From Noviherbaspirillum aerium (lineage in GTDB: Bacteria; Pseudomonadota; Gammaproteobacteria; Burkholderiales; Burkholderiaceae_D): 64,000 nt of DNA. Shown in pieces: positions 35,549 through 44,487 of the stretch; position 1 is the first letter of the stretch; each line of letters begins with the position of its first letter. Both the position numbers and the translations under genes were made by a program. The DNA lies in assembly GCF_008929045.1 (NCBI RefSeq), contig NZ_VFAH01000010.1, positions 62,001 through 126,000 on the forward strand. Direction: 5' to 3'. The notes beneath the pieces are model-generated. The model saw nothing but the letters and a program-made list of their open reading frames with translations. It was not told the origin of the DNA and made no database searches.

Positions 35549-36241
35549 ATGGATGACGACTATGTGGCCATTGCGATCCACCTTGGCGGAGCGCTGGTGG
35601 CAGGGGGCATTATCGGACTTGAGCGCAGCTTCCATGGCCGTCCGGCCGGGTTCCGCACCCATACGCTGGTGTGCCTGGCGTCCAGCCTGCTGATGCTGGT
35701 GACCCTGTATCAGTCGCGCTGGCTGCCCGGCATGCCGATCGAGACCGTGCGTACCGACCCCACGCGCATGGCCCAGGGCATCATGACCGGCATCGGTTTC
35801 CTCGGTGCCGGCGTGATTTTCAAGGAGGGATTGAGCGTGCGCGGGCTGACCACCGCGGCCTCGATCTGGATCACGGCCGCCATCGGCGTGCTGATCGGTA
35901 TCGGCTTCTATTACCCGGCCATCCTGACCACGCTGCTGACGCTCGGCATCCTCTCCGTCTTCCGCCGTATCGAAGCCGGCATGCCTTCGCATTCGTATGC
36001 CCACCATTACATGCGCTTCGACCGTAACGACACGGCGTCAGAAGAAGATATCCGATCACTGCTGCACAGCTACGGTTTCAGCATCGCCAACATGAGCTAC
36101 CGCGTGGGGGATGACGGCGTATCCTTCGAGTACAGGATGGTGATCCAGACCAACGACCTCGGCAACGCCGCGAGGCTGGCGGACTATCTGCGCAGCTGGG
36201 ACAGACTGCGGGGATTCCAGCTGTCGCCGACCGGGGATTGA
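35549..36241 (+). CDS. MgtC/SapB-family membrane protein
   Basis: 230 residues from the ATG at 35549, preceded by AAGGAG. N-terminal four-helix MgtC domain with GGIIGLERSFHGRPAGFRTHTLVCL and GIGFLGAGVIFKEG, then a C-terminal cytoplasmic domain (about 150-230). Family members are linked to Mg2+ limitation, acid tolerance and virulence, but the transported ion, if any, is disputed. It converges with tsaD. Confidence 0.92.
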   Translation: MDDDYVAIAIHLGGALVAGGIIGLERSFHGRPAGFRTHTLVCLASSLLMLVTLYQSRWLPGMPIETVRTDPTRMAQGIMTGIGFLGAGVIFKEGLSVRGLTTAASIWITAAIGVLIGIGFYYPAILTTLLTLGILSVFRRIEAGMPSHSYAHHYMRFDRNDTASEEDIRSLLHSYGFSIANMSYRVGDDGVSFEYRMVIQTNDLGNAARLADYLRSWDRLRGFQLSPTGD

Positions 36242-36294
36242 ACCGCAGTCCCCTCCAGGCAAGGAAACGGGTCAGGCCCCGGGGTGGAGTTTGT

Positions 36295-37323
36295 TCAGAC
36301 CACCCGCAATTCATCCAGCGGCCAGCGCGGCCGCACATTGAATCCGTAGTCGCGCTTGGCGGCGTCGGGATTGATCTGCAGCCGCATCGCGCCGGCAAAG
36401 GCGATCATCGCGCCGTTGTCCGTGCAGAATTCCAGTTCTGGATAGAACACCTTGAAGCGCTTCTTCTGCGCGGCGTCATTCAAGGCATCGCGCAGCTGGC
36501 GGTTGGCGCCGACGCCGCCGGCGATCACCAGGCGCTTGAGGCCGGTCTGCTTGAGCGCCGCCAGGCATTTCGCCACCAGCACTTCCACGATGGCGTCGAC
36601 GAAGGCGCGGGCGATGTGGGCCTTGTCCTGTTCGCAGATATTCGCCGTCTGGTTGCGCACCAGCGTCAGCACCGCGGTCTTGAGGCCGGAAAAGCTGAAG
36701 TTCAGATCCTTGGAATGCAGCATCGGGCGCGGCAGCCTGTGGACATCCGACTCGCCGAATTCCGCCAGGCGCGAAATCGCCGGACCGCCAGGGTAGCCCA
36801 GGCCAAGCAGCTTGGCCGACTTGTCAAAAGCCTCACCCGCGGCGTCATCCAGCGTTTCGCCGAGCAGCGCGTACTGGCCGACGCCGTCGACCCGCATCAG
36901 CTGCGTATGGCCGCCCGATATCAGCAAGGCAATGAAAGGGAAGTCCGGCCGCTCGCCGGCCAGCAGCGGTGACAGCAGGTGGCCTTCAAGATGATGCACG
37001 CCCAGCACCGGCTTATCCATCGCCAGCCCGAGTCCGCAGGCGATCGATGCGCCGACCAGCAGCGCGCCGGCCAGTCCGGGGCCTTGCGTGTAGGCGATGG
37101 CGTCGATCGCATCGCGCGTCACGTCCGCCTTGTCCATGACCTGCTCCAGCAGCGGGATGGCCCGGCGGATGTGGTCGCGCGAAGCCAGTTCCGGCACCAC
37201 CCCGCCGTATTCTTCATGCATGGCCACTTGGGAGTGAAGCGCATGCGCCAGCAGGCCGCGTTGTGTGTCATACAACGCCAGGCCGGTTTCATCACAGGAG
37301 GATTCGACGCCGAGAACGATCAT
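36295..37323 (-). CDS. tsaD: tRNA t6A transferase subunit TsaD
   Basis: Catalytic subunit that transfers threonylcarbamoyl to A37 of tRNA, with TsaB and TsaE. 342 residues from the ATG at 37323. ASKHA-fold motifs are [14 protein letters not shown], the metal site [16 protein letters not shown] and the later [12 protein letters not shown]. Divergent from nasT. In many Burkholderiales it neighbours rpsU, which here is 18 kb away. Confidence 0.97.
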   Translation of the reverse strand: MIVLGVESSCDETGLALYDTQRGLLAHALHSQVAMHEEYGGVVPELASRDHIRRAIPLLEQVMDKADVTRDAIDAIAYTQGPGLAGALLVGASIACGLGLAMDKPVLGVHHLEGHLLSPLLAGERPDFPFIALLISGGHTQLMRVDGVGQYALLGETLDDAAGEAFDKSAKLLGLGYPGGPAISRLAEFGESDVHRLPRPMLHSKDLNFSFSGLKTAVLTLVRNQTANICEQDKAHIARAFVDAIVEVLVAKCLAALKQTGLKRLVIAGGVGANRQLRDALNDAAQKKRFKVFYPELEFCTDNGAMIAFAGAMRLQINPDAAKRDYGFNVRPRWPLDELRVV

Positions 37324-37517
37324 GGGAAAACAGTGGAGGATGGCAAGCTTCTTGCAAAGCTCTATTTTAGAGCGGATTGCCTGCCAGTGTAGGCAAGCGC
37401 AATTCGTTCCACTGGAACTCCAAAGAAGGATTCCGATACAGACATACCATGACTGAACTGAAACGGCGGCACAGGCAGGAATGGGAGTCCACCGAGGGAA
37501 CTCCACTTGAGGCAAAC

Positions 37518-38141
37518 ATGACCGACTCCAAACAACTGAAAATCGTCGTAATCAATTCCCTGGTCGCGCCTGAGGGAGCGAGCCAGGCGGCCCAGATCCA
37601 GGCGGAGCGGGCCCGTGCATTGCGCATCGGCCTGCTGGAAGGAGGCTACAACATCCTGGCCGCGCTGCCGCCGGATGCCGATCTCGAAGAGCAGATCGCG
37701 CAGCTGCAGCCGGATGTCATCATCGTTGACGAGCAGTCCGATGCCGCGCTGAAGAAGGTGGTGGCCGCCACTGCGAACGACAGGCGCGCCATTGTCTGCT
37801 TCACCGAAAACAAGGACAAGGACAAGATGCATGCGGCCATCGAGGCAGGCGTCTCCGCCTATGTGGTCGCCGGCCTGTCGGCCGAGCGGGTCAAGGCGGT
37901 TCTCGATGTCGCGCTGGCCCGCTTCGAAGTCGAGCAGAAGCTGCGCCATGAACTCTCGGAGACCAAGCTCAAGCTGGCCGAGCGCAAGCTGATCGAGCGG
38001 GCCAAGGGCCTGTTGATGGAGCGGCATCACTGCACCGAGGACGATGCTTACCGCAAGCTGCGCCGCCTTGCCATGGACAAGAATCTCAAGCTGTCCGAAG
38101 TGGCGCAGCGCATGATCGATGTGGCGGACCTGCTTCTTTAA
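37518..38141 (+). CDS. nasT: ANTAR-domain antiterminator NasT
   Basis: RNA-binding regulator that stabilises a leader hairpin to let transcription enter nitrate-assimilation operons. 207 residues from the ATG at 37518 (GAGG at 37509-37512). Receiver-like domain (1-125) with D71 in VIIVDEQSD, but the usual N-terminal acidic pair is replaced by IN in KIVVINSL, so it is probably not phosphorylated in the normal way. Coiled-coil (130-150) and C-terminal ANTAR domain ([28 protein letters not shown]). Its usual partner, the nitrate sensor NasS, is not adjacent. The predicted target leader begins about 125 bases downstream. Confidence 0.93.
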   Translation: MTDSKQLKIVVINSLVAPEGASQAAQIQAERARALRIGLLEGGYNILAALPPDADLEEQIAQLQPDVIIVDEQSDAALKKVVAATANDRRAIVCFTENKDKDKMHAAIEAGVSAYVVAGLSAERVKAVLDVALARFEVEQKLRHELSETKLKLAERKLIERAKGLLMERHHCTEDDAYRKLRRLAMDKNLKLSEVAQRMIDVADLLL

Positions 38142-38173
38142 CGACCGCATGCGCCGCCCTGTTTTAATGCGGT

Positions 38174-38188
38174 GCACAAAGAGGGTGC
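38174..38188. promoter_or_regulatory. NtrC-like enhancer upstream of nrtA
   Basis: GCAC-AAAGAGG-GTGC fits the GCAC-N7-GTGC core of NtrC sites, with one departure from the full consensus at the fifth base. Centred about 85 bases before the predicted sigma-54 start site. Confidence 0.55.
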
Positions 38189-38239
38189 GGAAAACGCGCT
38201 GTTCGAAATCAAATTACGGCAATAAGCACTGACAAGGGT

Positions 38240-38255
38240 TGGCACAGGGATTGCA
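38240..38255 (+). promoter_or_regulatory. sigma-54 promoter of nrtABC
   Basis: TGGCAC-AGGGA-TTGCA matches the -24/-12 consensus TGGCAC-N5-TTGC exactly, with GG at 38241-38242 and GC at 38253-38254. Transcription should start near 38266, at the head of the NasT leader. Confidence 0.8.
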
Positions 38256-38265
38256 AACAATCCTG

Positions 38266-38390
38266 GTGTGCCAAGGCTGGCACAACGATTAGTTATATGT
38301 TTCGACCAATGGTGGCCGGGACATTTTGGACAAAGGCGTCCGAGGCAACATGAGTGGATTCTCATGCTGTCCGGACGCCTTTTCTTTTTG
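38266..38390 (+). promoter_or_regulatory. NasT-responsive ANTAR leader with terminator before nrtA
   Basis: Three small hairpins have six-base loops with A at position 1 and G at position 4, the ANTAR target pattern. The loops are AAGGCT (stem GTGCC/GGCAC, 38268-38283), AATGGT (38303-38318, one mismatch in the stem) and AAAGGC (stem TTGGAC/GTCCGA, 38326-38343). The third uses AAAGGCGTCCG, which is also the 5' arm of an intrinsic terminator pairing with 38372-38382 and followed by TCTTTTT. Forming the hexaloop hairpin therefore prevents termination. This is the expected NasT switch; the nrtA ATG lies 30 bases past it. Confidence 0.82.
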
Positions 38391-38419
38391 CCGGATTCAA
38401 ATCAAAGCATGAGGAAATC

Positions 38420-39670
38420 ATGACAAAAAAAGAAAGCAGCACCAACTTGACCCGCCGCAGCATCATCAAGGCGGGCGCAGCAGTCACAGCCGGCGCATTC
38501 GGTGGATTGGCCACGCAAGGCGCATGGGCCGCCGGTTCCGACAAGCCGGAAAAGGAAGAGGTCAAGATCGGCTTCATTCCGCTGACCGATTGCGCATCCG
38601 TCGTGATGGCATCCGTCCTCGGCTTCGACAAGAAATACGGCATCAAGATTACGCCAACCAAGGAAGCCTCCTGGGCGGGCGTGCGCGACAAGCTCGTCAA
38701 CGGCGAACTCGACGCGGCACATGTGCTGTACGGCTTGATCTATGGCGTTCACCTCGGCGTCAGCGGCCCGAAGAAGGACATGGCCATGCTGATGACGCTC
38801 AATAACAATGGCCAGGCCATCACGCTGTCGAAAAAGCTGTCCGACAAGGGCGCGGTCGACGGTCCGTCGCTGGCCAAGCTGATGCAGACCGAGAAGCGCG
38901 AATACACCTTCGCGCAGACTTTCCCGACCGGCACCCATGCGATGTGGCTGTACTACTGGATGGCCAGCTACGGCATCAACCCGATGAAGGATGCCAAGAT
39001 CATTACCGTGCCTCCGCCGCAGATGGTCGCCAATATGCGGGTCGGCAACATGGACGGCTACTGCGTCGGCGAGCCGTGGGGCCATCGCGCGATCGCCGAC
39101 GGCATCGGCATCACCGGCGTGACGACCCAGGACATCTGGAAGGACCATCCGGAGAAAGTGCTCGGCACCACCGCCGACTTCGTCAAGAAATATCCGAACA
39201 CCGCGCGCGCCATGACCGCCGCCGTGCTCGAAGCCAGCAAGTGGATCGACGCCAGCCTGACAAACAAGAACAAGATGGCCGAAACCATCGCCGACAAGTC
39301 GTATGTGAACACCTCGGTTGACGTGATCAACCAGCGCATTCTCGGCCGCTACCAGAACGGTCTCGGCAAGACCTGGGACGATCCGAACTACATGAAGTTC
39401 TACAGCGACGGCGCGGTCAACTTTCCGTATCTGTCTGACGGCATGTGGTTCCTCACGCAGCACAAGCGCTGGGGCTTGCTCAAGGACGACGTCGATTACC
39501 TCGCCGTCGCCCGGCAGATCAACCAGATCGATCTCTACAAGGATGCCGCCGGCATGGCCAAGGTCAGCGTGCCCAAGGATCCGATCCGTACGTCCAAGCT
39601 GATCGACGGCATCGTCTGGGATGGCAAGAATCCCAAGGCCTATGCCGACTCTTTCAAGATCAAAGCCTAA
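38420..39670 (+). CDS. nrtA: nitrate ABC transporter substrate-binding protein NrtA
   Basis: Periplasmic nitrate-binding protein. 416 residues from the ATG at 38420 (GAGGAAA upstream), opening with a twin-arginine-like leader (LTRRSIIKAGAAVTAG) and then the NrtA/NasF-type binding domain (VKIGFIPLTDCASVVMAS, GTHAMWLYYWMASYGINP, GNMDGYCVGEPWGHRAI). First gene of nrtABC, behind the sigma-54 promoter and NasT leader. It has a leader peptide, unlike the cytoplasmic sensor NasS, so I call it the transporter component. Confidence 0.93.
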   Translation: MTKKESSTNLTRRSIIKAGAAVTAGAFGGLATQGAWAAGSDKPEKEEVKIGFIPLTDCASVVMASVLGFDKKYGIKITPTKEASWAGVRDKLVNGELDAAHVLYGLIYGVHLGVSGPKKDMAMLMTLNNNGQAITLSKKLSDKGAVDGPSLAKLMQTEKREYTFAQTFPTGTHAMWLYYWMASYGINPMKDAKIITVPPPQMVANMRVGNMDGYCVGEPWGHRAIADGIGITGVTTQDIWKDHPEKVLGTTADFVKKYPNTARAMTAAVLEASKWIDASLTNKNKMAETIADKSYVNTSVDVINQRILGRYQNGLGKTWDDPNYMKFYSDGAVNFPYLSDGMWFLTQHKRWGLLKDDVDYLAVARQINQIDLYKDAAGMAKVSVPKDPIRTSKLIDGIVWDGKNPKAYADSFKIKA

Positions 39671-39690
39671 TCACCGTATCGGAGAACACC

Positions 39691-40608
39691 ATGAGCGCAG
39701 TCATGAACAACGCCGCCATCAACAACCCGGCCGAGCCGGTCGCGGAGTCGCCGCCGATGAAAGCCGATACCAGGCGGCATGCCGCCGCGCGTGCGCAGCC
39801 AGGCGCAGCCAAAGCAACCAGAAAGCTTTCCTTCAAGCCGTTTTTCCTGGCAGTGCTGCCGCCGATCGTGGGGCTTGCCTTTCTCGTTCTGGTCTGGGAA
39901 ATCGTCGCCGCAAAGAACAGCGGATTCCCTTCGCCGATGGTGACCTTCCAGGAAGCCGTCAAGGTGTTTTCCGATCCTTTCTATCAGAAGGGGCCGAACG
40001 ACCAGGGCATCGGCTGGAACCTGCTGCTGTCGCTGCAGCGCGTGGCCACCGGCTTCGGCCTGGCGGCTCTGGTGGGCATTCCGCTCGGCTTCATGATCGG
40101 CCGCTTCAAGTTCCTCGCCGGCATGTTCAATCCGATTGTCAGCCTGCTCAAACCGGTCTCTCCGCTGGCCTGGCTGCCGATCGGCCTGCTGGTCTTCAAG
40201 GCCGCCAATCCGGCCGCGATCTGGGCCATCTTCATCTGCTCGATCTGGCCGATGATCATCAACACCGCCGTCGGCGTGCAGCGCGTGCCGCAGGACTACA
40301 TGAACGTGGCCAAGGTGCTCAACCTGTCGGAGTGGAAGATCGTCACCAAGATCTTGTTTCCCTCGGTGCTGCCCTACATGCTGACCGGCGTGCGCCTGGC
40401 CATCGGCACCGCATGGCTGGTCATCGTGGCGGCGGAAATGCTGACCGGCGGCGTGGGCATCGGCTTCTGGGTCTGGGATGAGTGGAACAACCTCAACGTC
40501 CCGCACATCATCATCGCGATCGTCGTGATCGGCGTGGTCGGCCTGCTGCTGGAACAGGCGCTGGTGGCGCTGGCGAAGGCATTCACCTACGAAGAAGTGC
40601 GCAACTGA
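39691..40608 (+). CDS. nrtB: nitrate ABC transporter permease NrtB
   Basis: Inner-membrane permease of the NitT/TauT class. 305 residues from the ATG at 39691, preceded by GGAGAA; the first 45 residues are a polar cytoplasmic tail. About six helices follow, with the EAA loop region (NVAKVLNLSEWKIVTKILFPSVLPYMLTGVRLAIG). 20 bases after nrtA. Confidence 0.95.
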   Translation: MSAVMNNAAINNPAEPVAESPPMKADTRRHAAARAQPGAAKATRKLSFKPFFLAVLPPIVGLAFLVLVWEIVAAKNSGFPSPMVTFQEAVKVFSDPFYQKGPNDQGIGWNLLLSLQRVATGFGLAALVGIPLGFMIGRFKFLAGMFNPIVSLLKPVSPLAWLPIGLLVFKAANPAAIWAIFICSIWPMIINTAVGVQRVPQDYMNVAKVLNLSEWKIVTKILFPSVLPYMLTGVRLAIGTAWLVIVAAEMLTGGVGIGFWVWDEWNNLNVPHIIIAIVVIGVVGLLLEQALVALAKAFTYEEVRN

Positions 40609-40708
40609 TCAAGCCCATCACATGGTTCCCTTCCCTGCATTGCACAAGCTGCTCAATCGACTCAATTGACTCAAGCGGCAAGAGCCGGAAGCGACTACGG
40701 AGAACATC

Positions 40709-41524
40709 ATGGAAAACAACGCTAAATTCATCGAAATCCAGCACACGGAAATGGTCTTTCATACAAAGAAAGGCAGCTTCCATGCACTTCGCGACATCAA
40801 CCTGAATGTGAAGAAGGGCGAGTTCATCACGCTCATCGGCCACTCCGGCTGCGGCAAGTCCACGCTGCTCAACCTGATCGCCGGCCTGCTCAAGGCCAGC
40901 GACGGCACGCTGCTCTGCGCCAACCGGGAAATCGCGGGACCGGCGCCGGAACGCGCCGTGGTATTCCAGAATCATTCGCTGCTGCCGTGGCTGACCTGCT
41001 ACGAGAACGTCTACCTTGCAGTCGAGCGGGTGTTCGGCGCCAATGAAAGCAAGATCAGGCTGAAGGAGCGCACCAGGGCCGCGCTGGCGCTGGTAGGGCT
41101 CACGCATGCGGAGCAGAAGCGTCCGAATGAAATCTCGGGCGGCATGAAGCAGCGCGTAGGCATCGCCCGCGCCTTGTCGATGGAGCCGAAAGTGCTGCTG
41201 ATGGATGAACCTTTCGGCGCGCTTGATGCATTGACCCGCGCGCACCTGCAGGATGAATTGCTGAAGATCGTCGCCAAGACGCAGTCCACCGTCGTGATGG
41301 TGACGCATGACGTGGATGAAGCCGTGCTGCTGTCGGACCGCATCGTGATGATGACCAACGGACCCGCAGCCACCATCGGCGACATCGTCAACGTACGGCT
41401 TGAGCGACCGCGCGACCGCGTGGCACTGGCGCATGATTCGCTGTACATCGAATACCGCAGCGCGGTGCTGGAATTCCTGTATCACCGGCAGTCGCATCCG
41501 GCGGCGGAGAAGGAAGCGGCATAA
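40709..41524 (+). CDS. nrtC: nitrate ABC transporter ATPase NrtC/NrtD type
   Basis: 271-residue ATPase: Walker [10 protein letters not shown] (44-52), signature [15 protein letters not shown], Walker [13 protein letters not shown] and H-loop VTHDVDEA. It lacks the extra C-terminal binding-protein domain of cyanobacterial NrtC, so it is the NrtD-like single-domain form. Lies 100 bases after nrtB with AGAACATC before its ATG. A bidirectional terminator follows. Confidence 0.94.
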   Translation: MENNAKFIEIQHTEMVFHTKKGSFHALRDINLNVKKGEFITLIGHSGCGKSTLLNLIAGLLKASDGTLLCANREIAGPAPERAVVFQNHSLLPWLTCYENVYLAVERVFGANESKIRLKERTRAALALVGLTHAEQKRPNEISGGMKQRVGIARALSMEPKVLLMDEPFGALDALTRAHLQDELLKIVAKTQSTVVMVTHDVDEAVLLSDRIVMMTNGPAATIGDIVNVRLERPRDRVALAHDSLYIEYRSAVLEFLYHRQSHPAAEKEAA

Positions 41525-41571
41525 GCCTGACATCTGGTTCTATCGCACAGGAAGGCCGGCAGACAGGCACG

Positions 41572-41603
41572 AAATGGCGGGGCATTGGCCCTCGCCATTT
41601 TCT
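41572..41603. terminator. bidirectional terminator between nrtC and ankyrin gene
   Basis: Stem AAATGGCGGGGC (41572-41583) pairs with 41588-41600 apart from one bulged T, tetraloop ATTG, flanked by T on one side and A on the other. Serves the converging genes. Confidence 0.75.
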
Positions 41604-42168
41604 ATGAGCGATTTGTCACCTTCGCACCGCGTTCGGCCGCTTCCAGCAGGCGAATGTTTTTCGGCAAGTTGGGATCGTCAGGAAATCTCTTCAGAGCGCG
41701 GCGGGCGACATCGAGCGGTGTATTGCCGTCCTGATCACGCACATCGGTACGGGCTCCGTAACGAAGCAACAGAGCGACTCGCTCGGCAGAATGTCCCAGC
41801 GCGACCACGTGCAAGGCAGTCCAAGATTCAGTCCTGGGATCGCCAGCGTTGATGTCCACTCCATGCGAGACGAAAAGGGAAAGCATGTCTTCCGCCTTGC
41901 GCGGGTTTTCCAGCAACACGGGATACAGCGCCCCGCCTTCGCTATTCAAGGCTTGAACTTGCGCAGGTGTCAGCGCTGCATGCTTCAGTACTTTCTCACA
42001 AATCCATGCGCGCCAATCCGGCTCTATGTCGAAACAAGTCAGCAAGAGTTGCGGCTCATAGTGGAATGTGCGGTAAGCGACTACGCCGTAAAAAAGGCTT
42101 GATGCAATTGCTGCGACAAGAGCAGCACGACGAAGGACGTGTCCAGCTATTCTTCCCTTCATGCCCAT
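41602..42168 (-). CDS. membrane-anchored ankyrin-repeat protein
   Basis: 188 residues. One N-terminal transmembrane helix (about 12-32), a linker domain with CFDIEPDWRAWICEKV, then two to three ankyrin repeats (GVDINAGDPRTESWTALHVVALGHSAERVALLLRYGARTDVRDQDGNTPLDVARR). Ankyrin proteins of this size are often partners or immunity proteins of toxins, but that is only a possibility. Its start overlaps the end of the next gene upstream by 10 bases, so the two are one unit. Lower GC than the surrounding nitrate genes. Confidence 0.8.
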   Translation of the reverse strand: MGMKGRIAGHVLRRAALVAAIASSLFYGVVAYRTFHYEPQLLLTCFDIEPDWRAWICEKVLKHAALTPAQVQALNSEGGALYPVLLENPRKAEDMLSLFVSHGVDINAGDPRTESWTALHVVALGHSAERVALLLRYGARTDVRDQDGNTPLDVARRALKRFPDDPNLPKNIRLLEAAERGAKVTNRS

Positions 42169-42665
42169 ACAAGATCCGATTGGCTTGCAATGGCATAGAA
42201 CGGAATATTCCTGCGTCTCGACATCAAGCCTTGCCGCAGGAGTTCGAAACGTCCCGCGAGGTTGCCCGCGATTACCTTTCGTACGGACTCATAAATCCGG
42301 ACATCTTCAAGCTCTTTTTGCTTGGTATTCTTCCACCAATGCTTGACGAATCGCCGCGCCAGCTTTTTCCCAAGTGACTTGATGCCTGATCCCGGTCGGA
42401 TAACAGACTGGGAAAGTATATCGATGAATCCCATCGCGTATGAAGCATCAATCGCTGCAATCAGGGCAGTCTGCGCCAAGCGCCTGGCACTATTGTCGAT
42501 CGCCATGCTTTCGATTTCCTGGGCCCGATGAGGCCAGAAGAATTTGAGAATGAGCCGTGTCTCATTCTCGTCGTAGAAGAGCTCGCTGTCCGGAATGTCG
42601 GGTACGTTGATTAGTATGGCGCCCAAGTCGATACCTTCTCTTTTCAATGAACATGATTGCTGCAA
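42159..42665 (-). CDS. hypothetical protein, first of a two-gene accessory unit
   Basis: 168 residues, not recognised. No signal peptide. The N-terminal part is acidic (PDIPDSELFYDENETRL), the middle helical (SARRLAQTALIAAIDASYAMGFIDIL), and the C-terminal half strongly basic (KKLARRFVKHWWKNTKQKE, MSRRRNIPF). It overlaps the ankyrin gene by 10 bases. Composition is lower in GC and codon use unlike the nitrate genes on both sides, suggesting insertion. It could be a small toxin-like protein paired with the ankyrin protein, but I have no motif to prove it. Confidence 0.6.
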   Translation of the reverse strand: MQQSCSLKREGIDLGAILINVPDIPDSELFYDENETRLILKFFWPHRAQEIESMAIDNSARRLAQTALIAAIDASYAMGFIDILSQSVIRPGSGIKSLGKKLARRFVKHWWKNTKQKELEDVRIYESVRKVIAGNLAGRFELLRQGLMSRRRNIPFYAIASQSDLVWA

Positions 42666-42742
42666 AAGACCATTTTTGATAACCGATTGCCATCATGTCA
42701 ACAAGGTATGCCGCTACATCGACGAAGCCGACGGCGGCGGCG

Positions 42743-44446
42743 TCAACGCATGACAAGCAGATAAAGCAGCAGCAGATTGAGAACGATGGAAATCGCGGCG
42801 ACGGCGCGCCACAACCCCGCGGGATCGCGCTTTACCAGCGGCATCGCTGTTTTCACCGGCACCGGATTGCTGGCGCCGCGCTCCAGCGCCAGCAGGAATT
42901 CCTCCGCCGTCTCGTAGCGGTCGGATGGATCGCGCGCCACGGCCTTGAGCAGGACGTTGTCCAGCCATGCGGGCACATCGGGCCGGTAGCGGCTGGCCGG
43001 CGCCGGTTCGCCGAAGCGCGGGCGCTGGAAGGGCTCGATCTCGCCGTAGGGATAGTGCCGGGTAAGCATCAGATAGAGCGTGACCCCGGCCGCATAGACA
43101 TCGGTCTGGCGCGCAGGCGGCGCATTGTCGAACTGCTCCGGGGCGAGGAAGGAAGGCGTGCCCGCCTGCGGCGCCTGTATGCCGTCATCCTTTTCGAGGC
43201 CCGACAATGCCACGCCGAGATCGAGCACCCGCAGTTCGCCGTCCGTGCCGAGATGCACATTGCCCGGCTTGATGTCGCGGTGAATGATGCTGCGCCGGTG
43301 CAGTGCGCCGATGGCGCGCACCAGCTTCTCCCCATGCGCGACCACTTCCGGCGCGGTGAAGTGCGTGCCGGCGTCAAGCATCTGCTGCACTGTCGCGCCC
43401 TCATGCCAGGTGCTCAGGTAGTAGAGATAATTCTTCTGTTCCGGCACGATGACCTGCGGGAAGAAGCGTGCGACCACGCGCTTGGCGAGCCATTCCTCAT
43501 GCGCGAACGCCGACCGCTCATGCGCATCGCTGGCGCGGTCCGGATGCAGGGTCTTGAGCACCAGCTGGCGCTGCGACTTCGGCTCGCGCACGCGATAGAC
43601 CAGGGTGGCCTGCGAGGCATGGATCGTTTCCTCGACTTCATAGCCGTCGATGGACTGGCCCGGCTTGAGTTTTGGAGGCAGAGGCAGCTGCTGCGATCCC
43701 GACAGCGCATCGCGCAGGTTTTCTTCCGGCAGCGAGACCACTTTCAGCACGAGCGCGCTGCAGTTGTCGGAAGAGCCGGCGGCCAGCGCCGCATCGGCAA
43801 GCGCAGCCGCTGCTGCGGCGGGGTCGGACTGGTCCATCGCCACGGCGGACAGCGCATGCGTGATGTCGTATTCGCTCATCCAGCCCCACACGCCGTCGGA
43901 TGCCAGCAGAAACACATCCCGCTCGCACAGTTCACCCATGCCATGGTCGAGCGCGATGCGCGAGTCCAGTCCGATGGCACGCGTGAGGACATGCTGCATT
44001 TCCGGCCGATCCCAGATATGGTCGGTGGTCAGCCGCGTCAGCGCGCCGCCGCGCAGCAGGTAGAGGCGGGTATCGCCCACATGGGCAAAGTAATAGTACC
44101 TCCCGCGCAGCACCAGCGCGGTCAGCGTGGTGGCCATGCCTGCCAGTTCGCGCCGGATCGATCCCTGGTGCAGCACCCAGCTGTTGATGGCCTTGATCAC
44201 CTTGTCCATCGCCTGGGTGACGGGCCAAGTATCCGGCGTTGCATAGTAGTCGGTCAGCAAGCCGCGCACGGTGTATTCCGAGGCCTCGCGCCCGCCCTCG
44301 TTTCCGGACACGCCATCGGCCACGGCGGCCAGCAGGCCCTTTATCGACAGATCGGGTTCGGCGGGCGTGACCATGCCGACGAAATCTTCATTGCGCTCGC
44401 GCTGGCCTGTGCGGGAGTCATGGCCGGTCAGGACGACAAGAGACAT
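42743..44446 (-). CDS. PP2C phosphatase / Ser-Thr kinase fusion with C-terminal anchor
   Basis: 567 residues from the ATG at 44446. N-terminal PP2C phosphatase (1-245) with RNEDF, AVADGVSGNEGG, HVGDTRLYLLR and SSDNCSALVL. Then a protein kinase domain (about 275-530) with VLKTLHPD, HRDIKPGNVHLG and DLG in place of DFG (VLDLGVAL). Then one transmembrane helix at the very end (AISIVLNLLLLYLLV). Such fusions recur in nitrate-assimilation clusters of proteobacteria; their targets are not known to me. It is downstream of nasA on the same strand, with a large hairpin between them. Confidence 0.9.
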   Translation of the reverse strand: MSLVVLTGHDSRTGQRERNEDFVGMVTPAEPDLSIKGLLAAVADGVSGNEGGREASEYTVRGLLTDYYATPDTWPVTQAMDKVIKAINSWVLHQGSIRRELAGMATTLTALVLRGRYYYFAHVGDTRLYLLRGGALTRLTTDHIWDRPEMQHVLTRAIGLDSRIALDHGMGELCERDVFLLASDGVWGWMSEYDITHALSAVAMDQSDPAAAAAALADAALAAGSSDNCSALVLKVVSLPEENLRDALSGSQQLPLPPKLKPGQSIDGYEVEETIHASQATLVYRVREPKSQRQLVLKTLHPDRASDAHERSAFAHEEWLAKRVVARFFPQVIVPEQKNYLYYLSTWHEGATVQQMLDAGTHFTAPEVVAHGEKLVRAIGALHRRSIIHRDIKPGNVHLGTDGELRVLDLGVALSGLEKDDGIQAPQAGTPSFLAPEQFDNAPPARQTDVYAAGVTLYLMLTRHYPYGEIEPFQRPRFGEPAPASRYRPDVPAWLDNVLLKAVARDPSDRYETAEEFLLALERGASNPVPVKTAMPLVKRDPAGLWRAVAAISIVLNLLLLYLLVMR

Positions 44447-44487
44447 GGAATGTTCTATGAATGAAAAGATATGGCTTGAATGCAATT

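Noticed and set aside
38354-38419. Extended NrtA start at a GTG in the leader
   Set aside because: This codon lies inside the terminator hairpin; the ATG at 38420 has GAGGAAA upstream and begins a normal export leader.
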